From Armillaria gallica (Eukaryota > Basidiomycota > Agaricomycetes > Agaricales > Physalacriaceae), in assembly GCA_037576215.1 (NCBI GenBank), contig JBANDB010000004.1, positions 4,774,001 through 4,838,000 of the forward strand: 64,000 nt of DNA, written 5' to 3'. Made by a program: the position numbers and the translations under genes. The notes below the pieces were generated by a model that was not told the DNA's origin, did no database searches, and saw only the letters and a list, made by a program, of their open reading frames with translations. Shown here piece after piece: positions 23,701 to 33,446 of this stretch; the first letter of the stretch is position 1, and every line of letters starts with the position of its first letter.

Positions 23701-25649
23701 CAGCTTCTTTTGACAGCTGTTGCTGGCACTCAATCTTTCCAACATCTATGCACTGTCAATAATGTGGAGTGTGCTACCTTCAAGGAGGCATGCATAGCCA
23801 TGGGTTTGCTGGAAAATGATAATAAATGGAGGCAATGCTTAGAAGAGGCTGAAATTATGCAGTCAGGAGCACAGTTGTGATCATTATTTGTGACCCTCCT
23901 TCTCTTCTGCCAGCCAGCAAAGCCAGATGAGCTGTGGGAGGAGTTTAAGGAGAACATTTGTGATGATCTGGCATACAAGCTCTGCCAACATGATGTTCCA
24001 AATCCAACAGATGCTTAGCTCTATGATTTTGGTCTTCATCTTATTGATAAACTCCTTCAATCTCATGGTCGTCGTCTCTCTGAGTGGACCCAGATGCCAG
24101 CCTCTACCATGGACTGGGCTGCTTATGAGGATAATCCTCTTCTGGCTGCACAGCTGGCCTATGATATCCCATCTCTGCAGCAATTAGTTGCTAACAACCT
24201 TCAAACATTCAATGAAGAGCAAATGACTGCTTACAATATTGTGGTTGACTCTGCTATGAATGAATGAGGGAAATTGGTATTTCTGCATAGTGCTAGAGGT
24301 GGTGGAAAGACTTTTGTATGCAATACTATTGCAGCTGCTGTTTGTGCCCAAGGACAGATTGTATTGACCTGTGCCTCCTCTGGTATATCAGCAATTCTCT
24401 TAGTTGGAGGGCGTACAAGCCACAGCACCTTCAAAATTCCAATTCCCTCACATGATGATACAACATGCAACATTCGCAGAGGGACTCATCTGGCTGAACT
24501 TCTTTGTTGAACTTCTCTCATCATTTGGGATGAGGTTCCTATGCAGAACCGGCACAATATTGAGACTGTTGATCATACTCTTTGTGATATCTGCAATAAG
24601 GATGCTCCTTTTGGTGGAAAAACAGTTCTTTTTGGTGGTATGTGTTTTTACTTTGAGCCACTATAGATCATCATTTCTGACTGTTTATTTTAAAAGACTT
24701 TCATCAGACATTGCCAGTTGTTTTACAAGGATCACGGGAGCAGATTGTTGCAGCTTCATTTCACCATTCACCTTTATGGCCTCACATTGAAGTCATCCAT
24801 TTGAAGAAAAACATGCGCCTGGATCAGACTCCTGAAAATGTAGAATTTGCACATTGGCTGCTTACAGTTGGTGCAGGTGAAGGACTCACTGAAGATTGAA
24901 TCATCTCTCTTCCTGCTTCCATGTGCCTTGCAGACTCTTCACTTTCTGGGCTCATCAGATACATTTATCCAAATATCACAGCTGGCAATTTTCAAGATCA
25001 CTTCTTTTTAGAAAGAACAATTCTCTCTGGATGCAATGATGATGTTGATGAAGTCAATCAGCAGGTTCTGGAGATGTTCCCAGGACAGGAGACAGTATAT
25101 TGGAGTACTGACAAGATGATAGAGGATGAATTGAATGATGCTGCTACTCTCTATCCAGTTGAATTTCTTCAAAATTTCAATGCCTCCGGTTTACCACGTG
25201 CAAAGCTGGCTCTCAAGATTGGATGCCCTCTCATGCTCCTATGCAATCTGGATCCAGCAAATGGCCTATGCAATGGGACACGAATGATTCTCACATGCCT
25301 TCATCCTCATGTATTGGAATGTCATCTTCTCAGTGGCAACAATGCAGGCAAGACTGTCTTCATCCCACATATCACAATCAATGCTGATACAGCTGAGCTC
25401 CCTATTGCATTTTCACGTTGCCAATTTCCAGTCAGGCTGGCTTTTGCAATGACAATCAATAAGTCTCAAGGCCAGTCAGTTACCTATGTTGGATTGGATT
25501 TGCATACTCCAGTTTTTTCACATGGACAACTCTATGTAGCACTTAGCCGTTGCACTTCTGGACAACGGATTCGAGTTCTCTTTCCAGATACAGAAAAGTA
25601 TACAGACACTTTGAATATTGTATATCCTGAGGCTCTATTACCTTCATAA
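20712..25649 (+). pseudogene. RepHel of Hel2, broken
   Basis: Same domain order as the Hel1 gene, roughly 85-90 percent similar by eye: acceptor at 20711, a proline-rich run (21232-21390), CEHCGAPHWY finger, HUH motif PHMHLLIF (near 22840), two-Tyr motif KYIHKYIYKGHN (near 23245), Walker A with intact GGGKT (24298-24312), and a C-terminal FSHGQLYVALSRC. Stops occur at 21952, 22120, 22237, 23194, 23656, 23878, 24016, 24265, 24508 and 24897, and the helicase intron has lost its acceptor. Neither copy can make an enzyme, but between them most positions are preserved. Bases 23557-24107 are identical to Hel1. Confidence 0.85.
21232..21390 (+). repeat. Proline-codon low-complexity tract in Hel2 RepHel
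   Basis: Repeats of CCACCA, CCTCCT and CTACC units encode a run of mostly Pro with Val, Thr and Ala. Hel1 has only a short Pro-rich stretch here (15375-15470), so the tract has expanded in Hel2. Frames on the other strand (Gly-rich) and in other phases (His-rich) are by-products of the repeat. Confidence 0.7.
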
Positions 25650-25730
25650 TACATATTTTTCTTTCTAAACTAATAACTGACACTCCTAAGTAATAAGCTG
25701 GGTTTGGGGCAGGCCCCAACAAGCTGAAGT

Positions 25731-25797
25731 CCCGTGTCGTAGTCAGGTTGCCAGGACCCGAGGTATGAGGGTCTGGCAATCGTGATGAAGACATGGG
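25731..25797 (+). other. Hel2 3' terminal hairpin
   Basis: Outer stem CCCGTGTC with GACATGGG (one G-T pair), inner stem TTGCCAG with CTGGCAA; eleven bases to the terminus at 25808. Same design as in Hel1 and Hel3. Confidence 0.8.
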
Positions 25798-26587
25798 GCA
25801 TAGGCTTGTCTATATATTAATACAGGTGGACCACAGCCACACAATTTGCTTATGTAAAATTAGCGGACTTTGAATTTTCCAGCCATTGCCAGACCATGGC
25901 CAATTCCGGCTGAGTTTCAATTTCATTGCACTGCTATCACTGCTGCCTCTCTACAGCAATGAGCTTCAATTTTGCTGCTACATCTGCTATATATTATGAT
26001 GTGAAGGCATTGAAGCCTACTTTGACTATCTATATGTACATATGAAGGTCAGAAAATATGTCTTTGAGGCTGCTGTTTCTTCACTCTCTGCAATGCAGCA
26101 CATCATTGAGACTCATTGTGCAATGAGTTTCAATTTGGCTGCTCTTACCCAGTGATAATCCTCCCTGCAGCACACCATTAGCATAGATAGTGGTAATTTC
26201 TCACTGCTGAACTTTAACTTACACCACTGTATCTAATGCTGTAGCTACAGTGTGATGTTGAGCAAAGTTTCATTACTCTCTGCATGCAGCATGCACATCT
26301 CATTGGTATGGCTGGCAATGAGTTTCTATTTTGCCATGCTGCTGCCTCTATTACCTTCTACTCTCCTCATAGCACATCACTATAGACTGTAGCTACAAAG
26401 TAAGTATCAAGCAATGACCATCAAGCAATGAGTTAATGTTTCAACATTGAACAATGTTACAATGCAAGAATGATGAGTCTTAGATGTCAAGTTAGCAGAT
26501 AGAATCAGGGACCAGAAGATCATTCAAGTATAGGTAACACAGATACATGTAAATTTATTGTGCAATACAAATGTTTCTCCATGTAAG

Positions 26588-26955
26588 TAGGGATGTGCAC
26601 CGTACTGTTATAGATATGACTGTAACAATACAGCTATAGACTGTATGAAAAATATTGCTCATGGTATGGTATGGCTGATGCCAAATCTGTACTGTGTTTA
26701 TACCATTGTCCATATACAGATAGTTTCATGATGACAGCAGATATCTGGCATCAAAATATAAGTGCAATTTACTTTATTGAGATTATATTTATTGACCTCA
26801 ATGACATTGAATGGTCTCTTACCATTCCTTTGACAACCATACTTCTACTATATGAATAAGGCCATACTTTGGGTCATCAAAGGTACTCATGGTATGTACC
26901 TGTATCCATATCCACTATACATAGCCACCATGATACAGATACAGTGCACATCCTA
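26588..26955. mobile_element. hAT-type MITE inside Hel3
   Basis: Ends TAGGGATGTGCACCGTA (26588) and, reversed, TAGGATGTGCACTGTA (from 26955). Flanks CATGTAAG (26580-26587) and CATGCAAG (26956-26963) form an 8-bp target duplication with one transition. Short inverted repeats and an 8-bp duplication fit hAT elements. Its 368 bp hold no gene; the interior repeats ATGGTATG and CATACC motifs. Confidence 0.75.
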
Positions 26956-27374
26956 CATGCAAGGGCTTTGCACTGTGCTATATACTCTGCTACTATATAA
27001 TATATGGCCATACTGTTGTCAACACTAAATTTAAGTTTTACAGAAATCATCAGACTTCAAAAGGTGGCTGTGGAAGTGCTGCCTATGTCAGATAGGATGT
27101 CTGAGTTAGAAATATAAGAACCAGAGTAAATATCTCTTCCTCTCTCCCTCCCAGTCCAGCTACTTATTAACAATGATTATCAAAACCAAGGAAGTCTCTG
27201 ACTCCCCACTGAGGCAGCCTGTCCATTTTATGGCCTACCAAAGGAAGGTAGCTTTATAGCACTCATAATGCACATTTCATTCCAAACAAATAACTGAGAT
27301 TCAAGTTTACAAGAAATTCAACAACACATTTTAATAAAAAGCCGAGTTTGGGGTGGGCCCCAACAAGCTGAAGC

Positions 27375-27441
27375 CCCGTGTCGCAGTCAGATTGCTGGAA
27401 CCCAAGGTACGAGAGCCCAGCAATCATGACGAAGACATGGG
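27375..27441 (+). other. Hel3 3' terminal hairpin
   Basis: Outer stem CCCGTGTC with GACATGGG, inner stem ATTGCTGG with CCAGCAAT. The inner stem differs from Hel2 on both sides so that pairing is kept. Eleven bases to the terminus. Confidence 0.75.
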
Positions 27442-27694
27442 GCATAGGCTTGTGTTTTGTAACACTGAGGCCACCATAGGAGAAGAAATGTTCAACATCA
27501 GTTGATGTAACTAAAGAATGTATTAGTTAGATTTCAAGAAGAAGAAAGATCACACAGACCTGGTGCCAACAAAAAATCTAAGGCCATTTGAATTAATGCT
27601 CTCTTCAGCATTATACAAAGAACTTTTCCTTCAGCATTGCATTCATCTAGCAGACTCATCCAATAATGAAGTGAGTCATCAAGATTCTTGACAA

Positions 27695-29383
27695 TGATAA
27701 GCCTCTAGGCTCTGTATGCTCAGAATTCATGGATTTTACCTGCTAATTAATGCTACTATTCCTTCAATGGCCTTTCAGCAAACCAATGATTGCACACACA
27801 TTGATACCACTTTCATCCTATAGCAACCACTCCTTGCATGCTTTGTTATCCATCCTATCTTGCCACACATCATAATTGTCATACTTCATCACAGCAAGGC
27901 ACCTTTGATCAATGATCACCTCAATACGGAATTTACGCATCACTCAAAAGACCCAGTTGACATGCTTATTGATCACTTAATGAAAATGACATGATTGATA
28001 TGAGTATTCTCCCAGCAACAACAATTACAACTATGGCAACTATAGACTGTGTTTACTAAGGCTGTTACTTCATTAAGGCCTCAAGAAAACATTATCTCAC
28101 ATGTACTCCTCAGTATGATGACTGTCACTCAAGTAATCTGCAGCTAAACAGCACCTAATGATCCATGCATCACTCAATGGCCCCATACAGTTCGCATCCA
28201 TACATGGCAATGTCGACAAGTTGCTGTTACTTTAGAAGACTAAGGACTATATGTTTTCTACAATTTTTATAAAGCCAAGGCCTTACAGCCTTACTAAGTC
28301 TCGCATTAGTTACTCTATTTATAAATTTGTACTTGTAGTATAAAAACTAGCTAGAAAATATAATTCAAGTCAGTTCATCTTTAGTTGACCCCAGACTACA
28401 TCAATTATTGTCATGCACTAGTCTATCGCCAGTAAACCACATTTATTCACCATTCTATGGCAATATACCATTTACTCCAGCATATTCTCAATTGTATATT
28501 GACTCTTGAACTCACCAGAATTATTCTATGGTTTTTAACTGTGAAGAGTCCTTTGCTACTCACTCTTTGCTCTTAACACTATTAGTGCATGCTTATACTG
28601 TGCCAATACATGATCATTGTGCCATACCTCACCCCTGTTATCTTTTATAGGCTGTCATCATTTTACTTTCACACCATTGGAGTTTTTACAGTTTCTCTTT
28701 CATCATTATTATTATTGCCCACTTGGATAGTCTCAGAGCAGACTTAGGATCAGTTCAGCCAGTTTTCATATAGTATCAGTCCTTTGAGTGGACTTGAAGG
28801 TTAGTTTGATATAGGATAGGATTGTTTCAGTACAAGACCAGTTTTGACATTGACTCAGCACCATCACATCATATAGAACCAATATCACTGCCAGTTTTCA
28901 TAGTTCCACGTTTTCTCTCACCATTCCACCCTCAGCACCTTGTTCCACATTTTCTCTCATCCCATGCAGTCTCCACTCCACTTTCCCATCACCTCGCTCA
29001 CTCATAGACTATTGCTGACTATTTAGTCTATCTTCCATTATTCATCTCACACAGATTACCATCTAGCAATGTTTTCTAGTCCTGTCTTGCATTTTTGCAT
29101 ATAGATCTGTGATATTCACTTCATATCTGCTCTCATTCCCTCTTCTTTCAAGAGATCCCTACTGGCTTAAAGTTATAACATCTAGTACTTTACTACCAAG
29201 CAGTACTACTTTGCAGACTTAAAGTCATAGTATATACTTGTGTATAGAGAAATTGATTTACTGCACAGAGATGCCTCAAACCCACTTGCACACACAATCA
29301 CCTTAATTGCCATGCCATTACATTAATTAACCAATCTCATTCTGAGTTAGTGTTGCCATTGCCACAAAAGTCTAGGCTCATCA
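27695..29383 (-). mobile_element. TGA family, copy D (complete length, reverse)
   Basis: Ends read TGATAAGCCTCTAGG (27695) and GTCTAGGCTCATCA (ending 29383). On the minus strand it follows the order of copies A and C, including the GGCTGTAAGGCCTT block, the TTTTTATACTACAAGTA block and the GAATTCTGAGCATACAGAGC block before the end. Length 1689 bp, non-coding. No matching target duplication is seen (ACAA and TTTC), so one flank may be rearranged. Confidence 0.7.
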
Positions 29384-31600
29384 TTTCTATTTGTTGAGAA
29401 TGAGATGCTTTATACAAGCTAGAGCAAGGTCTCATCCTGCAAGTTGTTTGGAGAGAGGTGGTGATATGAGTCAAAGGGTGAATTGCTGAGATAATCAACT
29501 ACTGAACTAGGAATAAAACTATGTAGATAGACTAATCTGACTAAACAATGTATTATAGAGAAAGAAATATAATCCATGCTCATAATGGGGCATACTCTAT
29601 CAATGATGGGATCACTGAAATATCTTTCAAAGGTGTCAATGTCATTGTTCTGGCACCACTTTTTTAATAGTTTGGGAAATATATCTTTGAACCCTTCCTG
29701 CAAGGCCTGATGATCAATAAGTACATTTTTATCAAGGGATTGGGAGACTTACCTATTTTTCAAGCATTCATGTTACTGGTGCAGATTTGTATTATTCATT
29801 CCAGATCTTATAGATGATATTGTAGCAGCAGTCAATCCATTCCAGTTTCCACTTCTGCTTCTGAAAGTAACTCATATTATAGCCAGGATGCATGACTATT
29901 AGAAGGTGAGAAAAGAACATTTACTATTATAAGAGGGGCAACACATACTTATAGCTATACAATACATGTAGGAGTCATCTGTTTTCAAGTAGTACTTGCA
30001 TAAAATGGCACACCTATGAATGGCAGCAGTGCATACTCTGGTCTGGAGCAATTGAGTGAGCAGATTTAGCATTCAGAATGCTTCTGCTCCTTGATGTATG
30101 TATTCCAAGGCTCTGATAATCATTGGAAATTCACTGAATATACACATATTCCATTTGTATGTAGTTACCCATTCATAAATTGGCATAACATCAACTACAC
30201 ACATACCATTGAACCTTAGTGGAAAAGAGACACTATTCAAAGCCAGATCCAAATTGCCTTTGTAAGGATGGAAAATAAAAGTTTCAAGACCCATGCCAAA
30301 CCTGTGTGGCACCTGTAACTTGTACTTGTCTTACCTGGGTGTGACAACACCCAGGTGGTAGTGCAAGTGCAGTGATGCAGGCCAATATTACAGGTCCTAT
30401 CGGAACAGGTGCGGGTGCATCTGGGTTGTGAATTGTGTGAACCTTTAGCTGCTGATAAAGCAGACAAACCTGATGCTAAGAATCTAAGTTTTAACATTCA
30501 ACATCATCACAGAGTTGGACAAGACACATTTGGCATTAGATTACAACACATCTTAGGCTATTCACAACTGCAACTGCTAACATGGTCTGATCAGGAGAGG
30601 TAAGAGGTGGCACCTCTTCTAATTATGTGCATCTATTATACATATGATTTACTATTATTTAGCATCAGCTTCACCAATGCCCTTTATATACATAGCATGA
30701 CTTTTAGTTATAGTAGTTCTTTTACTTATAACACTATATAGTTTACCAATATACATTGGTCAAAGCTACACTGTGTGCTGCAAGAATTAGTGATACCTAC
30801 ATATGGAGCAAGATCTGCTTGAATATCATAGTAATGTTTGAAAACATTTTGCTGTAAATGCAGATAACTAATGGTTTCCTGTAACCATAATTAAAGTGAT
30901 CATAATACCAATACAATAACAACTTACCTGCTTTGTAATGGATCTCTGCAATTTCGCAAGTACATTTACATTATTATTATTCTGTAACTCTCCTTTGGGG
31001 TGATATGCATTGATATGGACTGCAAAGAAGGTATCAAAAGCTTTTACCATATCAAATTGATGGAAATCCATAGATAGTGAAAGATTATTGTAAAACCAAG
31101 TCAAAATAGCTTTGACCTGTAGAATTGTTAACATTGGGTTCATTAAGGTAATGAATGCCAAGGGCCTTATTATCATTGCACATCCACAGCTTCTTGACCA
31201 CTGGATTGATGGCCTAGTTAAATGACCAGATTTGATAATGGCTACCATATTCTGGAGAAGAGCAAGACAAAGCAAGATCCTTACTGGATCATACTAAGCA
31301 TCTGTATGCATCTTTAACAGATCCCAAGAAAGAAGATATATCATTTGATAGTGATGGAAAAAGGAAAGTGAAGCTACATCACACATTGCTAGTCTGACTA
31401 GAATGAGCTAAATGCTTTGTAGCTCTGCTCAAACAGAATGAACATTTATCTTGTTAAGGTGGATGACATCCATGATCTGCCTATATCATGTGATCATTGT
31501 AATGTGACCAAATTGAGTGATGCAGCTGATGCTTGAAAAAAAAGTTAACTATTCATTGTCCTCATATAAATATGCCCAAAGTAGAAAATAGAAATCATTT
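29384..31600. other. Unassigned AT-rich sequence with short minus-strand frames
   Basis: Minus-strand frames at 29419-29703, 30073-30312 and 30868-31275 (94, 79 and 135 codons) lie in one direction and could be remains of one gene or transposon protein, for example the segment ALNSVSFPLRFNGMCVVDVM. I recognise no domain. An imperfect palindrome, ACCTGGGTGTGAC then AACACCCAGGT, lies near 30330-30357. Confidence 0.3.
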
Positions 31601-31619
31601 GATTTCAGCAAAAATCCTC

Positions 31620-31800
31620 CTAACCTTCAAGTCCACTTGAGGAACTGTTCTATACTGATATTATACAAAAACTTGCTGTAACTGATCCTAAGTCTGCTCT
31701 GAGACTACCCAAGTGGGTGATAATAATAATAGCAAAAGAGAGGCACAATATGAGCATGTACCAATAGTGTTAAGAGCAAAGAGCAGGCATCAGGAAAACC
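31620..31800 (+). repeat. TGA family, small internal fragment (copy E)
   Basis: ACCTTCAAGTCCACTTGAGG, then GATCCTAAGTCTGCTCTGAG and CAATAGTGTTAAGAGCAAAG follow the interior order of copies C and D. It has neither end and skips blocks between these motifs. Bases 31801-32837 hold nothing I can assign. Confidence 0.5.
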
Positions 31801-32842
31801 CACAATTGGTCTTGCCAAGCTTAGTTTTGTTTTAGCCATCTTTCCACTGCTTTTTCTTGGGTGATTGAGTCTTGGTCTTGGCAACTGAGTCTTCAGGGTT
31901 TTTGTCATCTTGTCACTAAGGCAGTCTCTTTCAATTGATTTTTCAGTCATTAGTGGAAATATTGTTACATAGTTTCTCAATAATAGTACACTGCACAGTC
32001 AGTACCAGTAGAGTTTCCATAGTAAAATCATATCAAAGACAATGCTGTATCTTGTGAAGGGTTCAGAAGAGAAAGCAAACAGTAGAATAGCAGCAGAGAA
32101 ATGGAAAATCTGCTTAAGCTCTTTCAAACTCCACCAGTGGTGCCTCCACATAGGCCAATCACATTATTCCATGTGATGTTGACTTTTTAATCTGGAATTC
32201 AATCTGAATTGATCTCCATGTCTCTTCCCTTTCTTCTCTATCCTCATTTAAAGGACAACCTTAGCATTGAAATAGCATGACAAATTTGAGCCGACCATGT
32301 ATTACACTCTGGCAAGTGAGATGCAGGAGTGGTGTGGTGCATATCACATCTAGAAATCCTGGATAGGTTAAAATGAGCTTTTCATATGGTATGTTTCTCT
32401 CTCTGGGAGCTGGTTCTTTGAGCACTGATGTCCTTCAATTCCAGTATGTTACAATTTATCTGAAGGCAAGTCCCTAGTCCCAGAGATTACTGTTGCTCAC
32501 AGCAGGTATCTGTGATGTATGTGTCATTTTTTTTTAGTGTCAGACTCAGATTCAAACACCATTTAAATCAATCTGGATGACTACAGTGTCAATGGGACAA
32601 GACTCAGCATCATAGATGGGCCAGGAAAACTATGGAGAGCTGCTCTGGTACATTTGCTACCCATTTCAGTTTCTTATGCCAATTACTTACTGTTTGTATG
32701 TCATATTTGCATTGTAGACCTATGCTGACATGAGATGTGAGTCTGTATATGAGATAACTAGGTGGGATATTGCTCTGGCTGAGTATATAAAGATGGTGAG
32801 TTCTATTGCTTTATAAGGTTGACTCCTTGTGAATTCTTGTTG

Positions 32843-33221
32843 TATTATGATTTATTCATTTTCTTTACCTAAGTGCCTCTTATCTTATCTTATCTTCAGC
32901 ACTTATCTTATCTTATCCTTAGGATCCGCAACTTCATGGAGTCTTCACACAATGATGTAGTCACACTCAGTTGACGTGTATTTTGTTTGTCATTTTCTAA
33001 CATGGTCGACCTATTATTAGGACCCTCACTTTAGTATTTAAGTAGTCTACTCAAAGCTGTATATTCCCTAGCTTTGAGCTAACATTTATTCATACCAAAA
33101 CACATTTATTCTCACTAAGCGCTACTTGCACACTTGATCATCAATCACCACAAGACTCAATGGTGACTGTACGAATGTAATACAGCTGTTGTTTACTCTT
33201 GATTGGAGTTCAGGTCTTACA
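32843..33221 (+). repeat. 5' LTR of Gyp2
   Basis: 379 bp, ends at TCTTACA; its first bases TATTATGA are a mutated form of TGTTACGA in the 3' LTR. U3 carries CTTATC repeats (32879-32920). A short inverted repeat, CTCAAAGCT (33050-33058) and AGCTTTGAG (33070-33078), lies around the predicted transcription start. Confidence 0.95.
33035..33082 (+). promoter_or_regulatory. Core promoter and predicted mRNA start of Gyp2
   Basis: TATTTAAG at 33035 and, 35 bases on, AGCTTTGAGCTAA at 33070-33082. Both blocks recur in Gyp1 at the same spacing. The transcript is inferred to begin at or next to 33070, because the sequence from there is the exact complement of the primer-binding site. Confidence 0.6.
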
Positions 33222-33222
33222 T

Positions 33223-33235
33223 TTAGCTCAAAGCT
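33223..33235 (+). other. Self-complementary primer-binding site of Gyp2
   Basis: TTAGCTCAAAGCT starts one base after the 5' LTR and is a perfect 13-base reverse complement of 33070-33082. No TGG start typical of tRNA-primed sites is present. This matches Tf1/sushi-type self-priming, where the mRNA 5' end folds back as primer. Confidence 0.7.
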
Positions 33236-33263
33236 TTCCTTAGACTCCTTAACCGGAGTCCTC

Positions 33264-33395
33264 ATGTCCGACACCCCAGCCATCCTAGCAGGAACACTCT
33301 TCGGACTCAGCAGTGCCACCCTTGCAGCAGCCATCATACTTGCAGCATGCCAAAGGGGATTCACCATCAACCAAATCGTAAATGGCATCCCGTAG
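33264..33395 (+). CDS. Short ORF with one membrane segment at the start of Gyp2
   Basis: The ATG near 33264, about 30 bases after the primer-binding site, opens a frame of 43 codons (MSDTPAILAG...). Residues about 5-30 are Ala/Leu/Ile-rich and would form one membrane helix. The frame ends at a TAG at 33393. An in-frame upstream ATG at 33189 lies in the LTR and is less likely. Gyp1 has hydrophobic ORFs in the same position. The role is unknown; it could be the N-terminus of Gag, cut off by a later stop, or a separate leader peptide. Confidence 0.45.
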   Translation: MSDTPAILAGTLFGLSSATLAAAIILAACQRGFTINQIVNGIP

Positions 33396-33446
33396 CAGTG
33401 ACAGCAGCAGCCACCTATCACAGCACCCATACCACAGCAACCAATC

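Larger units (their letters stand above)
19859..25808 (+). mobile_element. Hel2: Helitron with RepHel gene, second of the array
   Basis: Begins TCTATATATTAATACAGG directly after the last base of Hel1 and ends GGCTTG at 25808, directly before Hel3. Length 5950 bp. The 5' region shares GGACTTTGAA and the following GGCTGAGTTTCAAT block with Hel1 and Hel3. The leader (19859-20711) is longer than in Hel1 and holds no supported ORF. Confidence 0.85.
25809..27452 (+). mobile_element. Hel3: non-autonomous Helitron, third of the array
   Basis: Starts TCTATATATTAATACAGG right after Hel2, shares the GGACTTTGAATTTTCC and GGCTGAGTTTCAAT blocks, and ends with hairpin plus GGCTTG at 27452, followed by T. 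It is 1644 bp, lacks any Rep or helicase sequence and contains a hAT-type MITE (26588-26955). It would need enzyme from another Helitron. Confidence 0.75.

Noticed and set aside
27691..29387. Target duplication for TGA copy D
   Set aside because: ACAA and TTTC do not match in any register tried, so none is claimed.
33223..33245. tRNA-type primer-binding site for Gyp2
   Set aside because: No TGG at the LTR border; the self-complementary match explains the site better.
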